NCBI GenBank assembly: GCA_945878925.1
Contig: CAMDXE010000009.1
Span: 1-32,770, forward strand
Reading direction: 5' to 3'
Origin: Chitinophaga pinensis
GTDB lineage: Bacteria > Bacteroidota > Bacteroidia > NS11-12g > UBA9320
DNA length: 32,770 bases
Made by a program: the position numbers and the translations under genes. The notes under the pieces were generated by a model. That model saw only the letters and a program-made list of their open reading frames with translations. It was not told where the DNA came from and did not search any database. Shown here in pieces: positions 9,080 through 19,027 of the stretch (positions are counted from its first letter, which is position 1; every line of letters starts with the position of its first letter).

Positions 9080-10438
9080 ATGCGTGAAGTCGGGAGTCAA
9101 AAGGACAGAATTAAGAAACTATTAATAACTGGATGGCCTATAATCGTTGGGCAAGTTGGTTTGGTACTTATGGGGGTGGCCGATACCGTAATGGTAGGCA
9201 AATTAGGTTATGTACCACTTGCTGCTGCTGGGCTTTCGGTGAGTATATTTTTTTTAATTTCTATTTTTGGTTTAGGTCTCATAACGGCCACATCGTCGTT
9301 GATTTCGGGTGAACGCGCTCGCAAAAATGAAAAAAATTTACCTTTATTTTTAAGGGACTCTGTCATTATTGGGCTCGTTGCCGCCCTTCTACTTTTTATT
9401 GTATTGTTGGGTATTATAGAATTATTGCCGCATTTCGATCAAAAACCTGAGGTGGTTGCCCAGGCCAAACCCTTTTTATTTTTATTGGCCGTATCTATTT
9501 TTCCTATGAATCTCTATATGTCGGGCAAAAATTTTTGTGACGGTTATTTTTTAACCCTTTGGCCCATGCTTATCACGTTTGGCGCATTGATCCTTAATAT
9601 ATTTTTAAACTGGGTTTTTATTTATGGTCACTTTGGTTTTCCGGCAATGGGCTTAGTAGGCGCTGGTTGGGCCACACTCATCGCGCGAATATTTATGGGT
9701 TTATTGGTATTTTGGGTTATTTTCAAATCTAAAACCATAGGATTTTCACTTGCTTCGGTATTTAAGTTTAATTTTAAAATCAACTTTTTTAAACCCATTT
9801 TAAAATTAGGAATTCCTTCGGGATTCCAATTTTTTTTTGAAGTGGCTGCTTTTTCGGGCGCTGCAATACTGGCAGGCGTTATTGGCGCCATTCCACAAGC
9901 TGCCCATCAAATAGCTATAAATGTGGCGAGTCTTACGTTTATGTTTGCAGTAGGCATTGCCGTTTCGGGAAGTATTTATGTGGCCGAAAACTATGCGCAT
10001 CACGATAAAAAAGGCGCCTATAAATATGGCATGTCGGCAATATGGCTTGTGATATTCATCGAGGTTATTTTCGCCTTATTTTTTATAGCCTTTCATCAAA
10101 TAATTCCTTCGTGGTATACCACCGAAAAAGAAGTACTCTTCATTGCCTCACGCCTCATTTTGATTGCCGCGGTTTTTCAGGTAGTGGATGGAATTCAAGC
10201 CGTATGCCTTGGAGTGCTTCGAGGACTACACGATACCCGTTTTCCATCTATGCTTACGTTTATTGCATATTGGATGATTGGAATTCCATTGTCGTGGTAT
10301 TTTGCCAAATACACCAGCATGGGTATATATGGCATTTGGTGGGCTCTAACCCTAAGTTTGTTCTTTATATCCATAAGCACCTTTTGGCGTTTTAAGGTAA
10401 AAACCAGATATCAAAAAAATAATGAGCCATCCATTTAA
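9080..10438 (+). CDS. MATE family efflux transporter (NorM-like)
   Basis: About 12 hydrophobic segments; GWPIIVGQVGLVLMGVADTVMVGKLGYVPLAAAGLS; LRGLHDTRFPSMLTFIAYWMIGIPL. Confidence 0.93.
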   Translation: MREVGSQKDRIKKLLITGWPIIVGQVGLVLMGVADTVMVGKLGYVPLAAAGLSVSIFFLISIFGLGLITATSSLISGERARKNEKNLPLFLRDSVIIGLVAALLLFIVLLGIIELLPHFDQKPEVVAQAKPFLFLLAVSIFPMNLYMSGKNFCDGYFLTLWPMLITFGALILNIFLNWVFIYGHFGFPAMGLVGAGWATLIARIFMGLLVFWVIFKSKTIGFSLASVFKFNFKINFFKPILKLGIPSGFQFFFEVAAFSGAAILAGVIGAIPQAAHQIAINVASLTFMFAVGIAVSGSIYVAENYAHHDKKGAYKYGMSAIWLVIFIEVIFALFFIAFHQIIPSWYTTEKEVLFIASRLILIAAVFQVVDGIQAVCLGVLRGLHDTRFPSMLTFIAYWMIGIPLSWYFAKYTSMGIYGIWWALTLSLFFISISTFWRFKVKTRYQKNNEPSI

Positions 10439-10488
10439 TCTTGCATATAAAACCACCTTTTATTCCTTTATCTTAAACAGAACTTAAC

Positions 10489-11232
10489 ATGTCGAAATGG
10501 ACCCCAACCCTCTTCCTGATTTTTTCATTCACGATTGGGTACAGTCAAAAATATATAAAGCCAATTATAGGAATAAATTACAGCAACCGATGGCTAAAAT
10601 CAAGCCTTGTGAACTTAGAGGACTCCTTAAATAGGCATGATAAGTTTAAAGGATTTGCTATGCTTGGCGTTCAATTTTTGTTCGAAAAAAAACCAGGAAG
10701 AGAATTTTATTTTGGCATAGATTTTTGTGATAATGGATTTAGTAGAACCCGTTTAAATTACCAATTTTTAGATACCGTGCATCCCGATTTAGGCCAAATT
10801 TTTGACCTTTCGCAAGGGGCCCAAAAAAACGCAGTATTTACCTATCATTTCAAATATTTAGAAATTCCAGTTGGATGTAATTTTCAATTCACTCCACGGC
10901 ATAAAATGAATCAATACACAGGGTGGTTTAATATTTCCCTGATTCCTCAATTTTTGATTAAACATGATCTTGGAATATTTTTAGAAGGCTTTAGTATAAA
11001 TGGCAAAAATAAGTTTAGCAATAAAACGAGTGCCTACACAGCAGCCAAAACCAATTGTGTTTTGCAAACCGGCAGCCGATTTGACATAAACCTTAAAGGA
11101 AATTTATGGGTTACCACTGATGCTTTATTCCGTGTTCATCTCCTAAATTCGGCCGAAAGCAGCCTTGAAACATTAAGGCTTTATAGCCTTAGCGCTATCC
11201 TTGGCATACGCTACGAAATTGGCGACTTTTAA
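10489..11232 (+). CDS. Predicted outer-membrane beta-barrel protein
   Basis: Signal peptide ending GYSQ; alternating amphipathic strands; C-terminal ILGIRYEIGDF. Confidence 0.5.
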   Translation: MSKWTPTLFLIFSFTIGYSQKYIKPIIGINYSNRWLKSSLVNLEDSLNRHDKFKGFAMLGVQFLFEKKPGREFYFGIDFCDNGFSRTRLNYQFLDTVHPDLGQIFDLSQGAQKNAVFTYHFKYLEIPVGCNFQFTPRHKMNQYTGWFNISLIPQFLIKHDLGIFLEGFSINGKNKFSNKTSAYTAAKTNCVLQTGSRFDINLKGNLWVTTDALFRVHLLNSAESSLETLRLYSLSAILGIRYEIGDF

Positions 11233-11249
11233 AAAAACAAGGGCGCCGT

Positions 11250-12863
11250 TTACTCCAAAATCATACATTCAACTCTTCTGTTCTCGGCTTGTCCTTCTTC
11301 GCTAGCGTTGTCGGCTATTGGTTTATCGGGCCCATAGCCCTTGCAAATAAACATGTTTGAACTTAGGCCTCTATGAACTAAGTATTTTTTAACGGCCTCC
11401 GCTCTGTTTTTTGATAAGCTTATATTTCGTTGACGGCTTCCTGTGTTGCTGGTATGGCCCGAAATCTCAATTTTTTTAATGCCATTATTTTCAATGACGT
11501 CAAAAAGCGAATCCAAAGCATCAAACGATTCGGGCAGCAGATCCCATTTATCGTTATCGAAAAATACATTGCGCAATACAAAGGTTTTTGGTGTTTCTTT
11601 TTCAACAACAACTGGCTCTTCGGGTTTTTCCTTTCTTCCCATATTACAAGGACATTCTTCGGGTTTTTGGATGGCATACAACTGAATATTGTCGAAAAAA
11701 TAATAGGCCTCCGCTACATTTCCTTTCAGATGTTGTTTTCGCATAGTGTCGGAATTTGTAAAACTTCCAAGCGTTAGATACGCTTCGTTTCCTTTGGCAA
11801 TATACGTACAGCTCAATTGCATCCATTTAGTTTTATAAGCCAAAATACTTCCTCCATGATGCTTGATAGATGGCTTTACATCTCCCTGAATTAACTTGTA
11901 TTCCATAGGAATTTCGTCACTAAATAAGGCTCCCAAAGCATTTACCCCATAAAAGCAATCTTCCTTTAGGCGTACAAACAGTTTCAAGCAATACATTTTT
12001 TGGGGTTCAAGGGTTTCTTTCAATTCGGTGCTCAAAAATTCAATATGAGCCCAATTATCGGTGTAAAATCGAGCTCCAACGATAGCCTCGCCATCCATGG
12101 TATTTAGTTTTTTAGAGTTAAAATAATCGGGGGTTCCGGCCGAGGCTTTCCAATGCTCAATATGATTTCCTATTTGGGCGCCACTGTTTCTTAATTTTCC
12201 ATCTTCGTTTTCAAAGCTTCCGTTTCTAACTAAGTTAAATTCTTCGTCAATTGGTTTTGATTCATCGTCGGCGAGCATCCAAGTGTCGGTGTTTCGATGG
12301 TCCATATCGAGGATGGTATCGTATGTTAAGTTACTCATCGAATCGCTGGCGAAATTAATACGGTAGCTATACGAAAATTTAGCAGTTGGAAACGGAGGTA
12401 TAAATTGCTTTTTTTCGAGCACGTCTTCTCCATTGTAATTTATGATAGAAAAACCATGTTCAAGGCGTATCACAAATGGCTTTAGGTATAAAACACTGTA
12501 TTTGGCAGGGGGGAAATTTTCGACCATCAGCAATTCCCCATCCTCATCATAATATTCCCAACGGCCTGCTTTGTTAGCTTGTATTCCTTTTACTTTATAA
12601 TTCCCCTTAATCCTCAACACCTCATTATTATCGAAATACTGCCACTCACCTGTAGGCAAATTTATTTGATACGTGCCTCCGGTAGATTTCGAATACTGAC
12701 TTATGAACGTTAACGCTCCTTTGCCTTTATATAATTTTATATCAAAACTAAAGGTATCGAGGGTTGCCGAATCGCTATCGCTCATGGTAGAATCGCCTTC
12801 CACCTGAGCCAGGCAGGAAAACGAAATGGAAAGGCTTAGAAAAAAGAGTAAACATTTTACCAT
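11250..12863 (-). CDS. OmpA-family outer-membrane protein with N-terminal MORN-like repeats
   Basis: Signal peptide; TGEWQYFDNNEVLRIKGNYK / AGRWEYYDEDGELLMVENF repeats; C-terminal OmpA domain IEISGHTSNTGSRQRNISLSKNRAEAVKKYLVHRG...NRRVECMI. Confidence 0.8.
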   Translation of the reverse strand: MVKCLLFFLSLSISFSCLAQVEGDSTMSDSDSATLDTFSFDIKLYKGKGALTFISQYSKSTGGTYQINLPTGEWQYFDNNEVLRIKGNYKVKGIQANKAGRWEYYDEDGELLMVENFPPAKYSVLYLKPFVIRLEHGFSIINYNGEDVLEKKQFIPPFPTAKFSYSYRINFASDSMSNLTYDTILDMDHRNTDTWMLADDESKPIDEEFNLVRNGSFENEDGKLRNSGAQIGNHIEHWKASAGTPDYFNSKKLNTMDGEAIVGARFYTDNWAHIEFLSTELKETLEPQKMYCLKLFVRLKEDCFYGVNALGALFSDEIPMEYKLIQGDVKPSIKHHGGSILAYKTKWMQLSCTYIAKGNEAYLTLGSFTNSDTMRKQHLKGNVAEAYYFFDNIQLYAIQKPEECPCNMGRKEKPEEPVVVEKETPKTFVLRNVFFDNDKWDLLPESFDALDSLFDVIENNGIKKIEISGHTSNTGSRQRNISLSKNRAEAVKKYLVHRGLSSNMFICKGYGPDKPIADNASEEGQAENRRVECMILE

Positions 12864-12950
12864 TACACAAACAACGGTTTTATTGAGCTAAAAGTATGAA
12901 TCTTAATAAGGATAGCTTATATTTTAACAAGCCGATTTATGGATAGGCAT

Positions 12951-13015
12951 TAACTAAAACATCTAAACTCTAAAATCTAAACTCTAATGTCTTAAATCCC
13001 AAATAACCTTACCTT
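12951..13015 (+). repeat. Imperfect direct repeat, copy 1
   Basis: TAACTAAAACATCTAAACTCTAAAATCTAAACTCTAATGTCTTAAATCCCAAATAACCTTACCTT aligns by eye with 13612-13677. Confidence 0.7.
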
Positions 13016-13061
13016 AAGACCAATCAACGAATTAAAGATATGAAGACCCAACATGACTTTG

Positions 13062-13349
13062 TCAATAGTTAAGCCATGAACCATGGATTATAGTTTTAAT
13101 AATAATTTTATTTTTTTCTGCTTTACAAGTGATAACCCAATCCTTAAAAAAAAGGCATTTTAATTTTCTACAGCTAAATTCAGGAAACTTGCATAAATGG
13201 AGAGATGGCACCGATTCGGCATGTAAAAAAATAAATTCATAAAATTTTTCTAAAAATCGTTTTCCGCTACCGCTTGTATTTTTATTTTCTACCCATTTGG
13301 CAATTGTGTTAAGTCAATTCATTGCCCGGCCCTTTATTTCTATTCGCAT
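13062..13349 (-). pseudogene. Putative type II TA toxin interrupted by an in-frame TGA at codon 12
   Basis: Hand translation: MRIEIKGRAMN*LNTIAKWVENKNTSGSGKRFLEKFYEFIFLHAESVPSLHLCKFPEFSCRKLKCLFFKDWVITCKAEKNKIIIKTIIHGSWLNY. ATG overlaps the antitoxin stop (TAATG). Not in the ORF track. Confidence 0.7.
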
Positions 13350-13576
13350 TATTTATCTGCCTCGAATTTATCTATTTCATCTTTTAAGATGAGGGTTTCG
13401 CTCAGTTCATCTTCATCTAATAAGTTATTTAATTCTTCAGATGTTATTTTTCGTGAGGATGAAAATGCGTAGTTATTTTCTGTTATTTCTTCGGTTTTAA
13501 ATCCTAATTCTTTTAGTAAGTCTATAGTAAGCTTGCCTTTACTGCTTTGTTCATCTATGTCAATTAAAAGTTTCAT
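13349..13576 (-). CDS. Putative antitoxin of a type II TA module
   Basis: 75 aa acidic protein; N-terminus resembles the antitoxin at 18726-18935 (IDIDEQSSKGKLTIDLLKELG vs VKIDDSTENGKLVLDFLEEIG). Confidence 0.65.
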   Translation of the reverse strand: MKLLIDIDEQSSKGKLTIDLLKELGFKTEEITENNYAFSSSRKITSEELNNLLDEDELSETLILKDEIDKFEADK

Positions 13577-13580
13577 AAAA

Positions 13581-13588
13581 CAAAAATA
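13581..13588 (-). promoter_or_regulatory. -7 element TATTTTTG (minus strand) directly upstream of the antitoxin ATG
   Basis: CAAAAATA on + strand, 4 nt from the start codon. Confidence 0.55.
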
Positions 13589-13611
13589 GGTTTATAAATT
13601 CGAATTAGTAT

Positions 13612-13677
13612 TTACTAAAAACCTCTAAACTCTAATATCTAAACACTAAAATCTTAAATCCCAAATTATCTTACCTT
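13612..13677 (+). repeat. Imperfect direct repeat, copy 2; contains part of the gatB promoter
   Basis: TTACTAAAAACCTCTAAACTCTAATATCTAAACACTAAAATCTTAAATCCCAAATTATCTTACCTT. Confidence 0.7.
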
Positions 13678-13679
13678 TG
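13672..13679 (+). promoter_or_regulatory. -7 element TACCTTTG for gatB
   Basis: TAnnTTTG match 10 nt before ATG 13690. Confidence 0.6.
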
Positions 13680-13689
13680 CCCCCAATAC

Positions 13690-15132
13690 ATGAATACCGA
13701 ATACGAAGTTGTCATAGGGCTCGAAATACACGCCCAATTGCTTACCAAGAGCAAAGCCTTTAGTGCCGACCGTGCCGAATATGGCAACCCTCCCAATACC
13801 AATACCAGTGCAATTAGTATAGGGCATCCGGGCACTTTGCCTAAACATAATAAAGAGGCCGTGGAAAAATCTATTAGAGTGGGCTTGGCCTTTGGCAGCC
13901 AAATTGAACGCTATAATAAATATTCGCGCAAAAACTATTTTTATGCCGATTTACCAAAAGGCTATCAGATTACTCAATTTGATACGCCTATTTGCATTGG
14001 CGGAAAGGTTACCCTTAAACTGAAAGACGGAAGCACCAAAGACATCAACCTTACCAGAGCGCACATGGAAGAAGATACCGGCAAAAGTATGCACGATATG
14101 GATGTTGAAAATTCACTAATTGATTACAACCGTGCCGGAACACCGCTTATCGAAATAGTTACCGAACCCGATATCAGAAGCGCCGAAGAAGCCTACTTAT
14201 TTCTTACCGAAGTGCGAAAAGTTTTGCGCTATTTGGATGTTTGCGATGGCAATATGGAAGAGGGCAGTTTGCGTTGCGATTGCAATATATCGATACGCCC
14301 TGTGGGAACCGAAAAATTGGGTGTGAAAGTAGAAGTGAAAAATATGAATTCGATGAGCAATGTTAAAAGGGCTATTGAATACGAAACCGAACGCCAGGTG
14401 GCCGCTATCCGAAATGGTGAAACCATTGTTTCGGAAACCCGCAGTTTCGACGCTCTAAAAAACAATACCTTTAGCATGCGCAGCAAGGAAATGGTGAACG
14501 ATTACCGTTACTTTCCAGAGCCCGATTTGCCCCCTTTGATAATTACCGATGCCATGATCGAACAAATTTTGAAAGGCATGCCTGCCCTGCCCGAAGAATT
14601 ATTTCAAAAATTTACATCGGTGTATGGGCTAAACCATTACGATGCCGGTGTATTGACTGAAAGCAAAGAAATTGCGGCTTATTTTGAGAACATTTGCAAG
14701 CATTGTTCGAATTATAAAGCTGCAGCCAATTGGACAATGGTTAACATCAAAGGGTATTTGAATGAAAATGCGTTGGACTTTACCGATATTTCATTGCCCC
14801 CAACAACAATGGCTCAGCTTATTGAACTTATCGATGGTGGAACTATAAGCCATACAAGTGCTCAAAAAATATTTAACGAGCTCATGCAAAACCACGAAGC
14901 CAATCCCTTAACCATTGCCGAAAAACTGAATTTAGTACAATCGTCAATAACGAGTGAAATAGAAGCGTGGGTAGCAGAAGCTTTGGCCAAATATCCAGCA
15001 AAAGTTACCGAATACAAATCGGGAAAAGTGGGATTATTAGGTTTGTTTATGGGCGAAGTTATGAAACTTTCGGGTGGCAAAGCCGACCCTAAATTAGCTA
15101 CGGAACTTGTAAAAAAAGCGCTTGAAAATTAA
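13690..15132 (+). CDS. gatB: Asp-tRNA(Asn)/Glu-tRNA(Gln) amidotransferase subunit B
   Basis: YEVVIGLEIHAQLLTKSKAFS; GHPGTLPKHN; NRAGTPLIEIVTEPDIRSAEEA; C-terminal YqeY-like tail. Confidence 0.97.
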   Translation: MNTEYEVVIGLEIHAQLLTKSKAFSADRAEYGNPPNTNTSAISIGHPGTLPKHNKEAVEKSIRVGLAFGSQIERYNKYSRKNYFYADLPKGYQITQFDTPICIGGKVTLKLKDGSTKDINLTRAHMEEDTGKSMHDMDVENSLIDYNRAGTPLIEIVTEPDIRSAEEAYLFLTEVRKVLRYLDVCDGNMEEGSLRCDCNISIRPVGTEKLGVKVEVKNMNSMSNVKRAIEYETERQVAAIRNGETIVSETRSFDALKNNTFSMRSKEMVNDYRYFPEPDLPPLIITDAMIEQILKGMPALPEELFQKFTSVYGLNHYDAGVLTESKEIAAYFENICKHCSNYKAAANWTMVNIKGYLNENALDFTDISLPPTTMAQLIELIDGGTISHTSAQKIFNELMQNHEANPLTIAEKLNLVQSSITSEIEAWVAEALAKYPAKVTEYKSGKVGLLGLFMGEVMKLSGGKADPKLATELVKKALEN

Positions 15133-15196
15133 GACTTTCAGTTTCTTTTAAAACCTAAAAAAAAGCATACAGCTAAAATTTATCAGGCATTCATTA

Positions 15197-16186
15197 CTAC
15201 TCGTAATCAACCATTTCCAATTGGCCTTGAGTATTATAGAATAACGAAAGCCGGTAAGTGGAATAATGATGCCGCCCTGCTATGCTTGAATTTGGGGCTC
15301 CAAATGTTTTCTCAATATCTTTTTGCTTGTCGCCCAGGCCATAAATTCCTAAAACACAGCCTCGGTAGGTTTGCCAAGTATACCCATCGCTGCGATGGCC
15401 TTTGCTCACCAATTTTAGCGACACAATGGAATCGTTTTTCAACGACAATCGAATGCCTACAGTAGGGCAAAAATATTCGCTAAAGTTTACCTTGTTGAAA
15501 TTATGACTATACCTCGCCTCAACGATCACACAGGTTTCGTTTATGTAGGCCTTTAATAATTCGGCTTTCTTCGCATTTATGCCTTCGCCTATTAGATTGT
15601 GGGTGATAGGATACATCGGAAATGGAACTATGCTTTGCAATTGCCATGAAGTATTGCCCAATAAACTCGTTATCAATGGAAAACTTTCGTTATCTAAAAT
15701 GCTTAAAATCCATTTTTGATCGGAGGTTGAAGCGGTTAATATTTTGGTATTCAACTCGGCTCCAGCAATGGGGAGCTTAAAATTTTGCACCTTGCTCGGC
15801 CCAAATTCAATTTCTTCATAATCAATAAATAGTTTAAATTTTTTGCCTGATTTTATGAGCCTAAATAGGTCTAAATCGACATATAAAAGCATACATTGTT
15901 TCGAAAAATTTGAATCTCTTGGTTCTTTTAATAGGGTTGGGTGGCTCTCTTTCGATTCGGTCCAAGTGCCCCATCTACTGTTTTCGGTACCCCATTTAAA
16001 ATGAAAGGAGGGTGTTTTATTTATTAGATCAAAAACAAAGGACGCTGTAAATGATTTGCCACCACTTTTCGAAATTTTATAATTAAACTTATCCCCTAAT
16101 GCCGGCCTATAATCGTTGTTGCCATAGGCGCACCTTACGAAAAGGACACATATAACAAGGATTAGTATTCGCGATAACGTTGCCAT
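15197..16186 (-). CDS. Hypothetical secreted protein/lipoprotein
   Basis: N-terminal signal sequence ILILVICVLFVRCAYG; no recognised domain. Confidence 0.55.
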   Translation of the reverse strand: MATLSRILILVICVLFVRCAYGNNDYRPALGDKFNYKISKSGGKSFTASFVFDLINKTPSFHFKWGTENSRWGTWTESKESHPTLLKEPRDSNFSKQCMLLYVDLDLFRLIKSGKKFKLFIDYEEIEFGPSKVQNFKLPIAGAELNTKILTASTSDQKWILSILDNESFPLITSLLGNTSWQLQSIVPFPMYPITHNLIGEGINAKKAELLKAYINETCVIVEARYSHNFNKVNFSEYFCPTVGIRLSLKNDSIVSLKLVSKGHRSDGYTWQTYRGCVLGIYGLGDKQKDIEKTFGAPNSSIAGRHHYSTYRLSLFYNTQGQLEMVDYE

Positions 16187-16567
16187 TATAAGTTGCGAAT
16201 TTAATAAATTGTTGGTTTATCGATGAATTATCAAACCTTAAAAAATTTAAAATAAACATCAACTCCCTTCCATTCTTCAAATTTTATTTCTATACCTGTA
16301 ATTGTTTTACAAAGCCATACAATGAATCACAAAAATAAAGGCCTAACTTAGGGTAAATCGTTGGACTTTTTTGTGCCCAAAATTAGGTTGGCAATTGCGA
16401 TAAACTGAAAACAGATATTTGTACTTCATTAATAATCAGGTAACGAACTGAATAGAATAAACGAATAAAAATAATTATCGATTTTCAACTTATTCAAGAA
16501 AAAAACAGTCCAAAAAAAATCTAAGTATTATTTCCCGCCTACCCTTTTATAATTAAATATAAAAATC

Positions 16568-16575
16568 TATTTTTG
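16568..16575 (+). promoter_or_regulatory. -7 element TATTTTTG for atpD
   Basis: TAnnTTTG match 27 nt before ATG 16603. Confidence 0.55.
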
Positions 16576-16599
16576 CGGCAAAATTCACAGAACCCTTAA

Positions 16600-18111
<1,512 letters not shown>

Positions 18112-18116
18112 GAAAA

Positions 18117-18347
18117 ATGTTTATCGAAATCATCACTCCAGACCAATCTTTATTTTCAGGCGAAGCTATTTCCGTTAAATTTCCTGGAACCGGCGGAAAA
18201 TTTGAAACCTTAAATAATCATGCCAATATTATTTCGAGCCTACAATCGGGCACTATAGTGGTAAATACTAAAGAAGGAAATAAAGAATTTGAAATTACAG
18301 GTGGTATCGTCGAATTTTTAAAAAATAAAATAATTGTTTTAGCCTAG
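18117..18347 (+). CDS. atpC: F0F1 ATP synthase subunit epsilon, short form lacking the C-terminal helical domain
   Basis: IITPDQSLFSGEAISVKFPGTGGKFETLNNHANIISSLQSG; 76 aa; directly follows atpD. Confidence 0.9.
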   Translation: MFIEIITPDQSLFSGEAISVKFPGTGGKFETLNNHANIISSLQSGTIVVNTKEGNKEFEITGGIVEFLKNKIIVLA

Positions 18348-18355
18348 CTAAATCC

Positions 18356-18388
18356 AACTTTTCCAAAGTTTGAAACTTTGGAAAAGTT
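18356..18388. repeat. Perfect 16-nt inverted repeat around a central G (strong hairpin)
   Basis: AACTTTTCCAAAGTTT G AAACTTTGGAAAAGTT followed by TT; just 3' of atpC. Confidence 0.85.
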
Positions 18389-18403
18389 TTACAAAAAATA
18401 AAT

Positions 18404-18438
18404 AAAAGCCTCTGGATTAAGTTTCAGGGGCTTTTTTA
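18404..18438 (+). terminator. Rho-independent terminator-like hairpin downstream of atpC
   Basis: AAAAGCCTCTG...CAGGGGCTTTTTT hairpin plus T-run; overlaps the stop codon of the convergent toxin gene. Confidence 0.7.
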
Positions 18439-18744
18439 TTTCTCTAATAATTGCTTCAATAATTCCGGATTTTTTCTGTTATCCCAAACTAACAGTATAT
18501 GAATTTCCTGATTTACGATCCGATAAAAAACAGAGTTTCTTTCAAAAACCAATTCATGAATATCTTGCAAACAAATACTTTTACCACTTAAGGGATGTTT
18601 GCAAAGAATTTTTACACCTTTTTCAATTTCACCGGCAAGAGCTACACTATAAATAGCATTACCATTTTGAATTAGATAAAATTCAAGAATACTATTTAGA
18701 CTTATTCTCGCTTTAGTAGTCCACCTTAAACTGAATGAAGCCAT
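18436..18744 (-). CDS. RelE/ParE-family toxin
   Basis: LRWTTKARISLNSILEFYLIQNG...GEIEKGVKILCKHPLSGKS...HELVFERNSVFYRIVNQEIHILLVWDNRKNPELL. Confidence 0.85.
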   Translation of the reverse strand: MASFSLRWTTKARISLNSILEFYLIQNGNAIYSVALAGEIEKGVKILCKHPLSGKSICLQDIHELVFERNSVFYRIVNQEIHILLVWDNRKNPELLKQLLEK

Positions 18745-18935
18745 TGCCTAATTTCCGAGAAGACATCTTCGTTTGATTTTAATTCTCCTTTTTTTGATTC
18801 TTCCAAACTTTTTAATAAAAACTCTTTAAGCGTTGGATCCATATCTTTATTTGTTCCCATACCGATCTCCTCCAAAAAATCTAAAACTAATTTACCGTTT
18901 TCGGTACTGTCATCAATTTTAACCGTATGAATCAT
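18726..18935 (-). CDS. Cognate antitoxin of the RelE/ParE toxin
   Basis: 69 aa, upstream of and overlapping the toxin by 19 nt; acidic C-terminus. Confidence 0.75.
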   Translation of the reverse strand: MIHTVKIDDSTENGKLVLDFLEEIGMGTNKDMDPTLKEFLLKSLEESKKGELKSNEDVFSEIRQWLHSV

Positions 18936-18939
18936 AAAA

Positions 18940-18947
18940 CAAATATA
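18940..18947 (-). promoter_or_regulatory. -7 element TATATTTG (minus strand) directly upstream of the antitoxin ATG
   Basis: CAAATATA on + strand, 4 nt from the start codon; CATAAAACAAA context shared with the 13576 locus. Confidence 0.55.
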
Positions 18948-19027
18948 CCATTTATAAAAAATTTACAAATAGGATTATCAAATAAAGTCTTGCCATTCCA
19001 AATACATTTACAACCTTTGAACTATCA

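Noticed and set aside
13314-13316. Possibility that the in-frame TGA in the toxin is recoded (alternative genetic code or selenocysteine)
   Set aside because: Other genes in the window end normally at TGA (e.g. sigma factor, candidate anti-sigma, rpsF) and no SECIS-like hairpin follows, so a plain nonsense codon is simpler.
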